The notes beneath the pieces were generated by a model that worked only from the letters and a program-made list of their open reading frames with translations, did no database searches and was not told the DNA's origin. Made by a program: the position numbers and the translations under genes. A stretch of DNA of 16,570 nt from Gp7-AA10 sp041483175 (GTDB taxonomy: Bacteria > Acidobacteriota > Thermoanaerobaculia > Gp7-AA8): NCBI GenBank assembly GCA_041483175.1, contig JBGPFD010000057.1:1-16570 (forward strand), written 5' to 3'. This document shows positions 5,801 to 11,893 of this stretch, in pieces (the first letter of the stretch is position 1; every line of letters starts with the position of its first letter).

Positions 5801-8514
5801 CCTGCGCACCCTCCGGTGGTCTGGAACGAGCGCGTGGGGCTGAGGGTGGTTTTCGTTGCGTCGCAGGTCGCATGGGCGACGACGTACCAGTAGTACGTCG
5901 TGCTGGACGTGAGTCCGCTGACGTCTTGAGTCGTCACCGAAACCCCTTTCGTGAACAGTGGCGGAGGATTCGAGGATCCGAAGTAGACGTCGTACGTAGC
6001 CGCACCCGATGCCGATTGCCACGACAACTGCGCCGACGAACCGACGCTGGACGTTCCGTTCGCCGGCTGCGTCAGATCAAAACCGCCGGGCGCGGTGCAG
6101 CCGGCGAGTGTCGTGAATGAGCGAGTCTCGGATGTGGCGATCGACTGCGAAGGACAGAATTGGTCGGCTTTGGCAACCACTCTCCAGAAATACGTGACGC
6201 CGGCGCTCAGATTCGACGGAGCAAACACCGTCGACGTCAGGTCGGACGCGATGAGACTCGGCGGATTCGCTGTCGAAAGATAGATGTCGTAGCGGAATGC
6301 GTCCTTCACTGATTGCCATGACAATGTCGGGAGAATGGGAATATTCGTCGAACTGTCCGCCGGCGCGTCGACAACTGGAATGCCGATTGGTCGGCAACCA
6401 AAGACGGCACGGATTCGATTGCTGGATGTATCTGGCAGGAACAAGTCGCCGTTCGGCGATACCACAGCATTGAACGGCTCCCCAAGTTCCGCTCCTATCG
6501 CCGGTCCTCCGTCGCGAAAGCCAGAGTTGCCCCCACCGGCGACCGTACTGATGATTCCGGTCCCGGCCGCCACCCTGCGGATACGACGGTTGCCTGTATC
6601 AGCGATGTAGACATTCCCTGTAGCGTCGATTGCGACGCCGTTGGGATTGTTTAGCATCGCGTTCACGGCAGTTGCGCCGTCGCCGGAGAGCCCCGGCGCA
6701 CCGGTTCCTGCCAGGTTTGCGAGCGAGCCACTTCCCGCCGAATACCGCCGAACGCGATTCAGGCCGGGCTCCGCAATGATGAGATCTCCATCTGGCGCGA
6801 CCTGAACATCGGTTGGAGCGTTAAGGCAGCACACGACGGTCGTGATCACCCGAGTGTCTCCGGTCACCTTCCGGATCACGCCGTTCACCGTGTCGGCGAA
6901 ATAGATGTTGTTTGCAGCATCGACTGAAAGGCCTCGGGGAAAGCTGATGCGCGCGTTTGCCGCTGGGCCGCCATCGCCCGAGTAGCCCGACTCGCCGGTG
7001 CCAGCGATGGTCGAGATCATCTGAGACTTCGCATCGACCATTCGCACGCGCTGGTTCTGTGTGTCCGAAAAAAAGATGTTCCCAGCGCGATCGACCGTGA
7101 CGCCGAGGGGACGATTGACCCCGGCTGCCGTCGCAGGACCGCCGTCGCCGGAGAATGTCCCGACGAATCCGCCGGTTCCGTTTCCAACGACCGTGGTGAT
7201 GATTCCGGTGAGACGATCGACCTCTCGGATCCGCTGGTTCTCACGGTCCGAGAAGATCACGTTCCCGTGTGGATCGAGCGCAACATAGAATGGTGAGAAC
7301 AGCACCGCTGAGGTTGCGGGGCCATTGTCGCCGACGGCCCCTCCTGTGCCGTTCCCGGCAATCGTCGTGATCGTTCCGTTCCCGAGGGAGATTGCCCGAA
7401 CGCGATAGTCGTGAGCATCGGCAATGACCAGATTCTGATTCGTGCCGACGGCCAGCCCCTCCGGATGGGAAACATGAGCATTGCGCGCAGCACCGCCGTC
7501 CCCAGGTGCTCCGATGGAACCGTCCCCCGCAATTGTCGTGATAATCCCGGCCGCAACTTTACGGATCCGCCTGTTCTCGGAATCTGAGATATAGATCGTG
7601 CCATCTGCGGCAATAGCAACCCCTAGCGGCCGCCACAGCGATGCCGAACTCGCCTGGCCTCCGTCTCCTGTGAACCCGGCTACGCCGCTGCCTGCGACGG
7701 TAGTAATCATGCCGCCAGCCACCTGGCGTATGCGATGGTTGTGAGTATCGGCAATGTAGAGCGCATTCGTGGCATCAATCGCAATGGCCGTTGGCTGCGC
7801 AAGCCCCGCCAAGATCGCTGATCCGCCATCACCGGAGTAGGTGCCATTCCCATCGCTGCCGCTGGCGCCGCTCCCCGCTACCGTCGTGATGACGCCCGTC
7901 GCGGCATACAGCCGCCGCACCCGATGGTGGCCGGTGTCGGCGATGTACACATTCTGCGAAGTGTCGAGTGCGATCCCTGACGGCAGATCAAGAAACAGAG
8001 CGAACGACAGCTCGGCGGAAATCGCGGGGCCGCCGTCACCCAGGCCGGAGTTGCCCCCACCGGCGACGGTGACAATCACGCCGGTTGACGCGTCGATCCG
8101 TCGTACGCGATTGTTGCCGGCATCAACGACCAGTACGTTGCCTTTCGCGTCCACCGCAACAGCCGTTGGCGTGTGCAGCTCCGCTTCGGTGGCGAGGTCT
8201 CCATCGCCGCTGAAACCAGCCAGGCCAGCTCCGACGACGGTTGTAATGCGCTGCGTCTTTGCGTCGACGCGCCTGATGCGGTTGTTGTTGCTGTCTGCGA
8301 TGAAGAGGTTCCCGGCGCTGTCGAAGGAAGCCGCGGTGGGATAACGCAGCCCTGCGTCCGTCGCTGCCCTTCCGTCATCGATAAGGCTGCTGCCTGCAAT
8401 CGTCACGATCGATTGCCCCAAGACACTACCCGTGACGAGTGCGACGAGTATCGGCGACCAAGCGCAGAGCGCAAACAGCGTCGAGCGCCCGCGCCGGACT
8501 ACGGCAACAGACAT
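2857..8514 (-). CDS. Giant exported protein: 12 NHL repeats, four FN3-like domains, unassigned C-terminal region
   Basis: A 1885-residue exported protein. The ATG at 8514 is preferred over an upstream TTG at 8625 because GGAAG lies 9-10 bases before it and a signal peptide follows at once: basic VVRRGR, a hydrophobic stretch, then VLGQS near residues 33-36. Residues about 37-708 hold 12 NHL repeats (P-x-G-V/L-A-V-D, G-N-V/L-Y-I-A-D, N-R-I-R-R-V), each separated by a TVAGxG..GDGGPAxxAxL linker, enough for two six-bladed propellers. Residues about 709-1100 hold four fibronectin-III-like domains beginning with Cys-containing seams (GCRPIG, GCTAPG, GCAGAG, VCTTPG) and bearing YYWRVVA-type strands. 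Residues about 1100-1885 are beta-rich, with at least three Ig-like sections, and match nothing I can name. The C-terminus ends GRRRAVHP; there is no LPXTG or PEP-CTERM signal and no terminal membrane helix. A surface or extracellular binding/scaffold role is inferred. It is probably monocistronic. Confidence 0.92.
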   Translation of the reverse strand: MSVAVVRRGRSTLFALCAWSPILVALVTGSVLGQSIVTIAGSSLIDDGRAATDAGLRYPTAASFDSAGNLFIADSNNNRIRRVDAKTQRITTVVGAGLAGFSGDGDLATEAELHTPTAVAVDAKGNVLVVDAGNNRVRRIDASTGVIVTVAGGGNSGLGDGGPAISAELSFALFLDLPSGIALDTSQNVYIADTGHHRVRRLYAATGVITTVAGSGASGSDGNGTYSGDGGSAILAGLAQPTAIAIDATNALYIADTHNHRIRQVAGGMITTVAGSGVAGFTGDGGQASSASLWRPLGVAIAADGTIYISDSENRRIRKVAAGIITTIAGDGSIGAPGDGGAARNAHVSHPEGLAVGTNQNLVIADAHDYRVRAISLGNGTITTIAGNGTGGAVGDNGPATSAVLFSPFYVALDPHGNVIFSDRENQRIREVDRLTGIITTVVGNGTGGFVGTFSGDGGPATAAGVNRPLGVTVDRAGNIFFSDTQNQRVRMVDAKSQMISTIAGTGESGYSGDGGPAANARISFPRGLSVDAANNIYFADTVNGVIRKVTGDTRVITTVVCCLNAPTDVQVAPDGDLIIAEPGLNRVRRYSAGSGSLANLAGTGAPGLSGDGATAVNAMLNNPNGVAIDATGNVYIADTGNRRIRRVAAGTGIISTVAGGGNSGFRDGGPAIGAELGEPFNAVVSPNGDLFLPDTSSNRIRAVFGCRPIGIPVVDAPADSSTNIPILPTLSWQSVKDAFRYDIYLSTANPPSLIASDLTSTVFAPSNLSAGVTYFWRVVAKADQFCPSQSIATSETRSFTTLAGCTAPGGFDLTQPANGTSSVGSSAQLSWQSASGAATYDVYFGSSNPPPLFTKGVSVTTQDVSGLTSSTTYYWYVVAHATCDATKTTLSPTRSFQTTGGCAGAGPFSLNSPSNGAVGVSTTTTLDWSSSSNASSYDVYLGTSSPPPLYLVDVSKPRIGVSGLTLSTTYYWRVVAKVACDPTKNLSSPTSNFTTAGVCTTPGATSIIFVPPGNIGVGQTYTVAWQELPELGRDSYYVVERSTSSSFATILDSQQSFSTSASFISSTAGTYYHRVRAVPGCDPSHPGPVSAVKGVNVVTGTANVIFTVQPKAVITAVGDKLEDKKARFTLENLGNSPLPVLVSAFQDPTFTFFSWRDPLGGNSGRFTLESRTPKSFDIEFHGPPNSVSGVYQGLIVVNAEGRALAITPYAFVSLKVGGGVTSRPAYLTNGVPTEYTFFPGFAGSEDANRPPIKVDIRNDGTAPMELGAEIGPEVWLVPEKDWNATPIPAGASRSIRLTTHRYSAPSGSALPRYTYFTVRSKNGETARLLVQDNDALPTSFGRASLLDPGSRSFIVPGVVSAPPQFSRVRITNVGSDPVQTDLFFTPAGSDGFNASAVKRATIVIPPNDVVTLTDPLVQVFGLSAPAQGQIEVRADPAKIGFLIVSSSVFTPLTTGGSYSYEMPTLLLGEGARLGTSQVIVGVGANASTRASLTLVETSGTEPTRVRAILFDAQGARKGDRLVDVARYGQTRIDNVVTALGGSEPVDGCRIELDVESGGGSVAGVVTMLDATRNNGASLVSQPTTGTVSGAAYARLRRAKIGAAGVSVSAVAPVVLNGPSSTGPSQRTTMGFAATPGSSKTAVVTYRPSGPAASPIDKMLQLPSGTVLQFENVLEDLFGIPKGQTASGSVFIQADAGFEIYARLATLTGTTWTVSSGLPIVATLSDALSSLSSKHPLYLDGLEQSVDATRGTRWAVDINEIGGASGTVLVGLYEAGNRSVAIMEKRYNIGAYQQLKLDTVFAALELDSDDRRKDRTNVMCRVSADSGNAVISAVGMSTDSRTGDTRTFVFSPTGGVPSTGVLRITTVAPVLPPESSTGRRRAVHP
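5215..6395 (-). repeat. Four fibronectin-III-like coding units
   Basis: Four units of about 290-300 bases encode FN3-like domains of 94-100 residues. The first three are clear copies, with W-Q/S-x-x-x-x-A-x-x-Y-D-I/V-Y-L/F strands and S-x-x-x-P-P-P/S-L loops. The fourth is more divergent (YVVERSTSSSF, YYHRVRAV). Conserved Cys pairs, one near each domain start and one in the xxCDPxx loop, suggest a disulfide per domain, consistent with export. Confidence 0.75.
6390..8410 (-). repeat. Twelve NHL-repeat coding units
   Basis: Direct repeats of roughly 160-190 bases encode the 12 NHL units of the giant exported protein; recurrent DNA text includes the GDGGPA codons. Units 9 and 10 are joined by a shortened linker that lacks the GDGGPA segment and has a CC pair (residues 562-563) in its place. 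Confidence 0.8.
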
Positions 8515-8886
8515 GGGGTGGTTCTTCCGAAATTGAGGTTTTCGCAAATTACCATGACGAGAGCGGATTCTACCGGGCACATACGCGGATAGACGAGCAA
8601 TGTGCGTCTTCGGATCGTATGACAACCGACCACTCGCCGCCGAGTGCGGAACGACCGCGCGGCAACCGTCACTTTACATCCGGCGCGCGGAACGAACTTC
8701 GCTTTCGCCATCAAGCGGCTCTCGATTGCCGTGCGGACTTCGTCGCGGTCGCAGAGAATCACTCGGCCAGAGATGCGCTCCTTCGCCGGCGGAAAGCTGC
8801 CCATTCGTTCCCACTTCGCGATCGCCTGCGTCTGCACGCCGAGTTGCTCGGCAATCCGGGCGCGAGATTCAGTTCGTGAGCTCCAT
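8499..8886 (-). pseudogene. Frameshifted AlpA-like helix-turn-helix regulator or excisionase
   Basis: An ATG at 8886 preceded by GAGAGG (spacing 6) reads MELTN and then meets TGA at 8871-8869. One base over, at 8870, the frame continues as ESRARIAEQLGVQTQAIAKW, then ERMGSFPP and later RDEVRTAIESR, down to about 8679. This is the layout of AlpA/MerR-like HTH proteins of phages and islands: recognition helices, the G-x-FP turn, then an acidic helix ending in SR. Removing one T would restore a protein with a good start. The frame stays open to a TAG at 8499, overlapping the giant gene's first codons, but the part after about residue 60 has no family look. A GTG at 8837 would cut the HTH in half. 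The AlpA resemblance is by eye. The stretch 8515-8999 holds no intact gene. Confidence 0.45.
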
Positions 8887-8999
8887 CGTCGGCCTCTCGA
8901 CGAAGTTTCTCCTGCTCGTGGAGTGCGGAATGCGAATGGATTGAAACGCGAGTGCCACGCGAACTAGATGCGGAACCAGACGACCGATCGTCGAACCTC

Positions 9000-9629
9000 T
9001 TACAGACCGATCAAAATCGAGTTGGGATTCATCCCGAAATTGATTCTGACCGCCTCGCCCGGTTTCAGGGTGCCGCCACCGGCCGCATTGGGAGCCGCAG
9101 TGGGCGGGATGTATACGCCGCCGAAGGCCCTGGCCACGTCCGCGAGCGGGATGAAGGCCCTTCCACCCTGCATGAAGACGTGCGATGAGATCTCGCCCGC
9201 CTTCCGCACTCGGAAGATCTGTCCGGTCATAATTTTGACGGCCCCCTGCTCCTTGTACTGTGGCGACACCTTGTACTGTGGCAACACCTTGTGCTGTGGC
9301 GACTCCTTGTACTGAGGCGACTCCTTATATTGCACGGCCGGAACGAGCGATCCCTGCGCCGGTGCCTTGATTTTGAGAGCGTCGGTGCCCGGAGGGACGA
9401 GCGCGATCAGCCTGTTTCCCTGCAGTTGGAAGTACGGTTCCAGGGTCAGCGTCGCTCCAGCGGCTTTGGCGAAATCCTCCACCGAGATGGCGATGATCCC
9501 TCCCTGGAGGACGACGCCGTTGCCGAGCGATTTGCCATTCAGGAGTACCGGGTGATATTCGACCGCCGTCGGCGCGGCGATCAAAATGAATCCGACGACG
9601 CAGAGGGCAAACACGAGGGTCTTCTTCAT
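9000..9629 (-). CDS. Secreted copper-amine-oxidase-N-like protein with hexapeptide repeats
   Basis: A 209-residue exported protein. The ATG at 9629 has a strong Shine-Dalgarno AGGAGGTC (9642-9635) and a clear signal peptide (MKKTLVFALCVVGFILIAAP, mature from about residue 22). Residues 28-75 (VLLNGKSL, IIAISVEDFAKAAGATLTLEPYF, LQGNRLIAL) and 130-209 (IFRVRKAG, VFMQGGRAFIPLADVARAFGG) resemble the two halves of the non-catalytic copper-amine-oxidase N-terminal-like domain, which is common in secreted and cell-envelope proteins. Between them, residues 100-129 are five tandem hexapeptides of the form QYKESP. No metal-site or catalytic motif is visible, so amine oxidation should not be inferred. 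It is transcribed divergently from the spermidine-synthase-like gene, with about 36 bases between the two starts. Confidence is high for an exported protein, moderate for the domain name. Confidence 0.85.
   Translation of the reverse strand: MKKTLVFALCVVGFILIAAPTAVEYHPVLLNGKSLGNGVVLQGGIIAISVEDFAKAAGATLTLEPYFQLQGNRLIALVPPGTDALKIKAPAQGSLVPAVQYKESPQYKESPQHKVLPQYKVSPQYKEQGAVKIMTGQIFRVRKAGEISSHVFMQGGRAFIPLADVARAFGGVYIPPTAAPNAAGGGTLKPGEAVRINFGMNPNSILIGL
9243..9332 (-). repeat. Five 18-bp tandem repeats encoding QYKxxP hexapeptides
   Basis: Ninety bases form five in-frame 18-bp units (QYKESP, QYKESP, QHKVLP, QYKVSP, QYKEQG). On the plus strand each unit contains a TTGTACTG(T/A)GGCGAC-like core. All substitutions keep the frame. 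The unit count could vary by slippage without a frameshift. Confidence 0.85.
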
Positions 9630-9665
9630 AACATGACCTCCTAGCGGTTGTCCGAAGGGTTGTCA
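9630..9665. promoter_or_regulatory. Very short divergent spacer
   Basis: Only about 36 bases separate the start of the secreted protein (-) from the chosen start of the synthase-like gene (+). It holds the minus-strand AGGAGGTC and a plus-strand GAAGGG. At least one promoter must therefore lie inside the opposite gene, so the two genes probably affect each other's transcription. I see no clear -35/-10 pair. Confidence 0.35.
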
Positions 9666-11207
9666 TTGTACTCTTCCAGCGTGAAACGCGAAGTGCTCGG
9701 GGCGGCGGCCATCGTCTTCATCGCGAGTTTCTGCCTACTGGTCATCGAGTTAGTGGCAGGACGCATTCTCGCTCCCTACGTCGGCGTGTCGCTCTACACC
9801 TGGACCAGCATCATCGGCGTGGTGCTGGCGGGAATCAGCATCGGCGCGTGGGTGGGCGGCATCATCGCCGATCGATACAACCCGGCCTCGGCGCTTCCGC
9901 TTCTGCTGCTGCTCTCCGCGGCGGCGTCGTTCGGCGTCGTGCCGCTCGCGAATCTGATCGGAAGTCGTCTGTTGCCGCTTCCGGAGAGTTCGCTCATGCT
10001 GCGCGTACTCTCGCTGGCCGCCATCATCTTCTTTCTTCCATCGTGCCTTCTGGGGATGATCTCGCCGGTGGCGGTCAAGATGGCCTTGCGCGATCTGGCG
10101 CAAACAGGTCAGGTGGTCGGCAGAATCTACGCCGTCTCGACGGTTGGTTCGATTCTCGGCACCTTTGCGACCGGATTCTTTCTCATCGCGACCTTCGGCA
10201 CGCGCAGGATCCTTCTGGGCGTCGCACTGGTGCTGCTGCTCTGCGCCCTGATCGTGCTTCTGGGCGCGAGACGAAAGATCCTCATCCTGGTGCTGCTGCC
10301 GGTTGCGGCGGCAAGCGCCTTCGCCGCCTGGCACTGGGAAGCGATGGAGAGTCCCATGGCGCGCGACAGCAAGTACTTCAACGAAACCAACTACTACACC
10401 ATCCGCGTCGAGGATCGCACGAGGATCGACGGCGGCGGAAGACTCGAGACGTTGGCCCTCGATCAGTTGGTACATTCGCTCAACGATCCGGTCAATCCCT
10501 GCTTTCTGGCGTACGGGTACCTGCGCATCTTCGACGGATTGGCGCGATGGAAAGCGCAGAACGGACGGCCGCTCGATCTGCTTTTCGTGGGCGGGGGCGG
10601 CTACACCCTTCCGCGCTGCATCGAGACGGCATTTCGGTCGGCGAACATCGACGTCGTGGAGATCGATCCCGGCGTCACCGAGGTGTCGTACCGCTTTCTC
10701 GGCCTTCCGCGGCGGACCCGCGTTCACACCGTGAACGCCGACGCGCGCTGGTTCCTGATGCAGTCGCAAAAGAAATACGATCTGATCTTCGGCGACGCCT
10801 TCAACGACATCTCCATTCCTTATCACTTGACCACGCGCGAATTCGTCGATCTGCAGAGGCGGCATTTGAAACCGGGAGGCCTTCTGGCGGCCAACGTCAT
10901 CGACAACATTCCGTCCGGTGATTTCCTCCCGTCGTATCTGGCAACCATGCAGGAGGTCTTCGGGCGCGGCAACGTCACCGTGCTGGCCGACGGCGATTCC
11001 TATGCGCGCGGCGCGCAGTCGACGCTGGTGATCGTCGCCGGAGGGCGCGATTTTCGGACGGCGGAACCGGCGATGGTCGTGCCGCCGCGCGATATTGAGG
11101 ATGCCTTCCGCCGAGGGCGTTGGACCGTGCTGACGGATGATTACGCGCCGGTCGACAATTTGCTGGCGCCGCTTTTCGCGGAACGCCTTCGCTACCGGAG
11201 GCGGTAA
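9666..11207 (+). CDS. Fused multipass membrane / spermidine-synthase-like protein
   Basis: About 513 residues. The N-terminal third has six to seven hydrophobic helices, the first containing VFIASFCLLVIELVAGRILAP and a later one SPVAVKMALRD. From about residue 230 there is a spermidine-synthase-like Rossmann domain: VGGGGYTLP (nucleotide-binding glycine loop, from residue 309), VVEIDPG (Glu332, Asp334), NADARWF, and YDLIFGDAFND with Asp377 followed by PYHLTT. This is the architecture of fused MFS/spermidine-synthase proteins. The canonical DSSDP catalytic text of true aminopropyltransferases is replaced by GDAFND, so spermidine synthesis is not assured and the substrate is unknown. Start choice: TTG 9666 has GAAGGG six bases upstream; TTG 9648 and GTG 9681 are in-frame alternatives. 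It ends in TAA at 11205-11207 with about 290 bases before the next operon. Confidence 0.88.
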   Translation: MYSSSVKREVLGAAAIVFIASFCLLVIELVAGRILAPYVGVSLYTWTSIIGVVLAGISIGAWVGGIIADRYNPASALPLLLLLSAAASFGVVPLANLIGSRLLPLPESSLMLRVLSLAAIIFFLPSCLLGMISPVAVKMALRDLAQTGQVVGRIYAVSTVGSILGTFATGFFLIATFGTRRILLGVALVLLLCALIVLLGARRKILILVLLPVAAASAFAAWHWEAMESPMARDSKYFNETNYYTIRVEDRTRIDGGGRLETLALDQLVHSLNDPVNPCFLAYGYLRIFDGLARWKAQNGRPLDLLFVGGGGYTLPRCIETAFRSANIDVVEIDPGVTEVSYRFLGLPRRTRVHTVNADARWFLMQSQKKYDLIFGDAFNDISIPYHLTTREFVDLQRRHLKPGGLLAANVIDNIPSGDFLPSYLATMQEVFGRGNVTVLADGDSYARGAQSTLVIVAGGRDFRTAEPAMVVPPRDIEDAFRRGRWTVLTDDYAPVDNLLAPLFAERLRYRRR

Positions 11208-11265
11208 AGATCTGCGGCCGGTGTGCGCCCGGCGGCGTCGCCCACCGCCCGATCGCGAGAAGCCT

Positions 11266-11304
11266 TCAATGTGTACCCCCCCCTGTCAATGGGTACCCCC
11301 CCCC
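11266..11304. repeat. Two tandem copies of TCAATGkGTA followed by a C tract
   Basis: Copy one (11266-11283) is TCAATGTGTA plus eight C; copy two (11286-11304) is TCAATGGGTA plus nine C; they are joined by TG, so the period is 20. Such repeated ends occur at the edges of some transposable elements, but no transposase is nearby. The origin is undecided. Confidence 0.55.
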
Positions 11305-11336
11305 TCGCCGGCAGCCTCCTCGACCCAAGAAAAAGC

Positions 11337-11366
11337 TTGCATGTGAGCTCGTGTTATAGTTAACTA
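11337..11366 (+). promoter_or_regulatory. Candidate promoter of the GntR-ABC operon
   Basis: TTGCAT (11337-11342) and TAACTA (11361-11366) are 18 bases apart in a locally AT-rich patch. The -10 candidate lies inside the 22-bp palindrome, as expected for an autoregulated repressor. The match is modest. Confidence 0.4.
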
Positions 11367-11372
11367 TATCAC
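11351..11372. promoter_or_regulatory. Operator palindrome of the GntR/YtrA-type repressor
   Basis: A 22-bp inverted repeat with 10 of 11 pairs matching; the inner ATAGTTAACTAT is perfect and the ends are GTG and CAC. It lies about 125 bases before the repressor ATG and overlaps the best promoter candidate. YtrA-type GntR repressors commonly bind such sites before their own operon, so autorepression is inferred. Confidence 0.65.
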
Positions 11373-11440
11373 CTGATTTCATGCGTGGGCTTTTGGAACT
11401 CAGTGCCGCCGTGCGTGGCAACGAATCGGGAGGAGGCGCG

Positions 11441-11485
11441 GTGGTCGATCAGAACGATCGCTCACCCCTCTCTCGAAAGGGCTAA
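11441..11485 (+). CDS. Possible 14-residue leader peptide
   Basis: A GTG at 11441 sits four bases after AGGAGG (11431-11436), the strongest ribosome site in this stretch. It reads MVDQNDRSPLSRKG and stops at TAA 11483-11485, only 12 bases before the repressor ATG, which itself has a poor ribosome site. Translation of the leader could help ribosomes reload at the repressor start. The peptide has no recognisable feature, and the frame could be fortuitous. Confidence 0.35.
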   Translation: MVDQNDRSPLSRKG

Positions 11486-11497
11486 CTGGAACACAGA

Positions 11498-11893
11498 ATG
11501 GATGTTGAGTGGAACGACAGTCAGCCGATTTACCGCCAGCTTCGCGACCGTGTCGTGGCCATGATCCTCGACAGCGTGCTCCACGAAGGCGATCCGCTGC
11601 CGTCCGTGCGCACTGTCGCGGCCGAATATCGGGTCAATCCGATCACGGTCCTGAAGGGCTATCAACAACTGGTCGACGAGCAGCTTGTCGAGACGAAGCG
11701 AGGTCGCGGCATGTTCATCAATATCGGCGCGCGCAATCTGCTGCTGCAGGGCGAACGCCAGAAGTTTCTCGAGGAACAATGGCCCAGGGTCTACGCAACC
11801 ATTCAACGGCTCGGCCTGACAATGGAAGAACTGGATGCGGCCGCAAACCGTCCGCCCTCGTCGGATGCTGCAGAGGAGGCGCCGAAGCCATGA
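11498..11893 (+). CDS. GntR-family transcriptional repressor, YtrA subfamily
   Basis: A 131-residue regulator. The N-terminal winged helix-turn-helix spans about residues 9-75: QPIYRQLRDRVV, PSVRTVAAEYRVNPITVLKGYQQL with PSVR at 35-38, and the wing KRGRGMF at about 68-73. A short helical C-terminal region (about 77-115: LLQGERQKFLEEQWPRVYATIQRLGL) is used for dimerisation in YtrA-type members, in place of the large ligand-binding domains of FadR- or HutC-type proteins. It is first in an operon with an ABC ATPase and permease, the usual YtrA context, so it probably represses that transporter through the palindrome at 11351-11372. Its stop overlaps the ATPase start (ATGA at 11890-11893). Confidence 0.9.
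   Translation: MDVEWNDSQPIYRQLRDRVVAMILDSVLHEGDPLPSVRTVAAEYRVNPITVLKGYQQLVDEQLVETKRGRGMFINIGARNLLLQGERQKFLEEQWPRVYATIQRLGLTMEELDAAANRPPSSDAAEEAPKP

Noticed and set aside
8515..8625. 37-codon upstream extension of the giant NHL protein from TTG 8625
   Set aside because: It would bury the signal peptide, uses a TTG start and overlaps the broken HTH gene; ATG 8514 has a ribosome site and starts at the signal.
8979..8992. GACGA-CCGA-TCGTC hairpin after the secreted repeat protein
   Set aside because: Only five pairs and no T run; too weak to call a terminator.
9243..9332. CRISPR-like array
   Set aside because: The 18-bp units are contiguous with no spacers and stay in the reading frame of a protein; it is a coding tandem repeat.
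9750..10865. 371-codon minus-strand frame
   Set aside because: Lies wholly antisense to the spermidine-synthase-like gene, is rich in Arg/Gln/Glu, and has no motif or ribosome site.
9000..11207. Polyamine metabolism module (amine-oxidase-like protein plus spermidine synthase)
   Set aside because: The copper-amine-oxidase-N-like domain is not catalytic and the synthase lacks the standard motif; the link rests on family names only.
11509..11889. N-terminal extension of the ABC ATPase
   Set aside because: The frame is open but runs across the GntR gene and lacks ABC-family text; the ATGA overlap at 11890 gives the normal start.
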